64,000 bases of DNA from Siderastrea siderea (Eukaryota > Cnidaria > Anthozoa > Scleractinia > Rhizangiidae), in NCBI GenBank assembly GCA_964030785.1, contig OZ034977.1, positions 25,615,652-25,679,651 of the forward strand, written 5' to 3'. Both the position numbers and the translations under genes were made by a program. Below the pieces are notes generated by a model, which ran no database searches, was not told the origin of the DNA, and saw only the letters and a program-made list of their open reading frames with translations. This document shows positions 63,813-64,000 of this stretch, one piece after another (position 1 is the stretch's first letter; the number at the start of each line of letters is the position of its first letter).

Positions 63813-64000
63813 ATAATTATGCTTCATTCAGTTTTGTTTATCATTAGAAATTAGCAAGGGTAGGGTGAGTTGACATTTTTTATTGTCAGGAAGTAAGATA
63901 TGTTCTTCATTTCCGTTTACAATTCCGCTCAGTTAGTCTATGATTAGTACTGTTTGTGTTACATTGAACTGTATGAGACGCAACACCCGCCAGTTCAGAT

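Larger units (their letters stand above)
63201..64000. other. Non-repetitive right flank; no gene supported
   Basis: Sequence to the right of the minisatellite, apart from the small features listed separately. Short plus-strand open frames (63335-63676 and an overlapping one) run through a local direct repeat and show no recognisable domain. No RNA gene was recognised. Confidence 0.6.

Overview
The window looks like nuclear DNA of a eukaryote, most likely an AT-rich invertebrate animal. A cnidarian is a guess from general base composition and repeat style; nothing here proves a species. There are no bacterial-type operons or ribosome binding sites. The two real genes have ATG starts in good Kozak context, and no host gene is recognisable. 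Essentially the whole window is repetitive or mobile DNA.

Region 1 (1-55214) is a head-to-tail tandem array of a ~3.7 kb unit: 13 copies plus a truncated 14th. The array runs off the left edge. Each unit has two intronless, divergently transcribed genes. On the minus strand is a 509-aa HUH-endonuclease plus SF3-helicase replication initiator (Rep), of the type found in CRESS-DNA viruses and parvoviruses. On the plus strand is a 366-aa Tc1/IS630-type DD34E transposase. Their 5' ends share a ~0.73 kb regulatory region with short tandem repeats, a C-tract/G-tract hairpin with G-quadruplex potential, and a perfect CRE (TGACGTCA). Their 3' ends converge on a perfect inverted repeat of three 10-bp iterons per arm, a good candidate Rep origin. 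The Rep stop codon lies inside that repeat. The layout resembles an ambisense CRESS-DNA genome with a transposase in place of a capsid gene, and the head-to-tail array is what rolling-circle replication could produce.

The units are nearly identical but can be told apart. They differ in copy number of a 37-bp and a 49-bp repeat, presence of a ~112-bp module (units 11-14 only), transposase Leu/Arg233, Rep A319E and Y327C, and one nonsense mutation (unit 6). These markers form blocks, as expected from unequal exchange or block amplification.

Region 2 (43839-48206) is a single insertion in the transposase gene of unit 12. It is a 4368-bp element with ~850-bp terminal inverted repeats and a TTAA target duplication. 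It encodes no recognisable transposase, so it is probably a non-autonomous piggyBac- or Kolobok-like element.

Region 3 (55215-63200) is an ~8 kb minisatellite of a 10-bp unit, abutting the array exactly where a 34-bp inverted-repeat arm ends. The decamer register is kept throughout. A 13-decamer (130-bp) higher-order repeat and 610/620-bp duplications are visible. Long minus-strand open frames in it are a by-product of the repeat.

Region 4 (63201-64000) is unique-looking flank with a small hairpin, a 74-bp imperfect direct repeat and a short CTCATATT-type simple repeat; no gene is supported.
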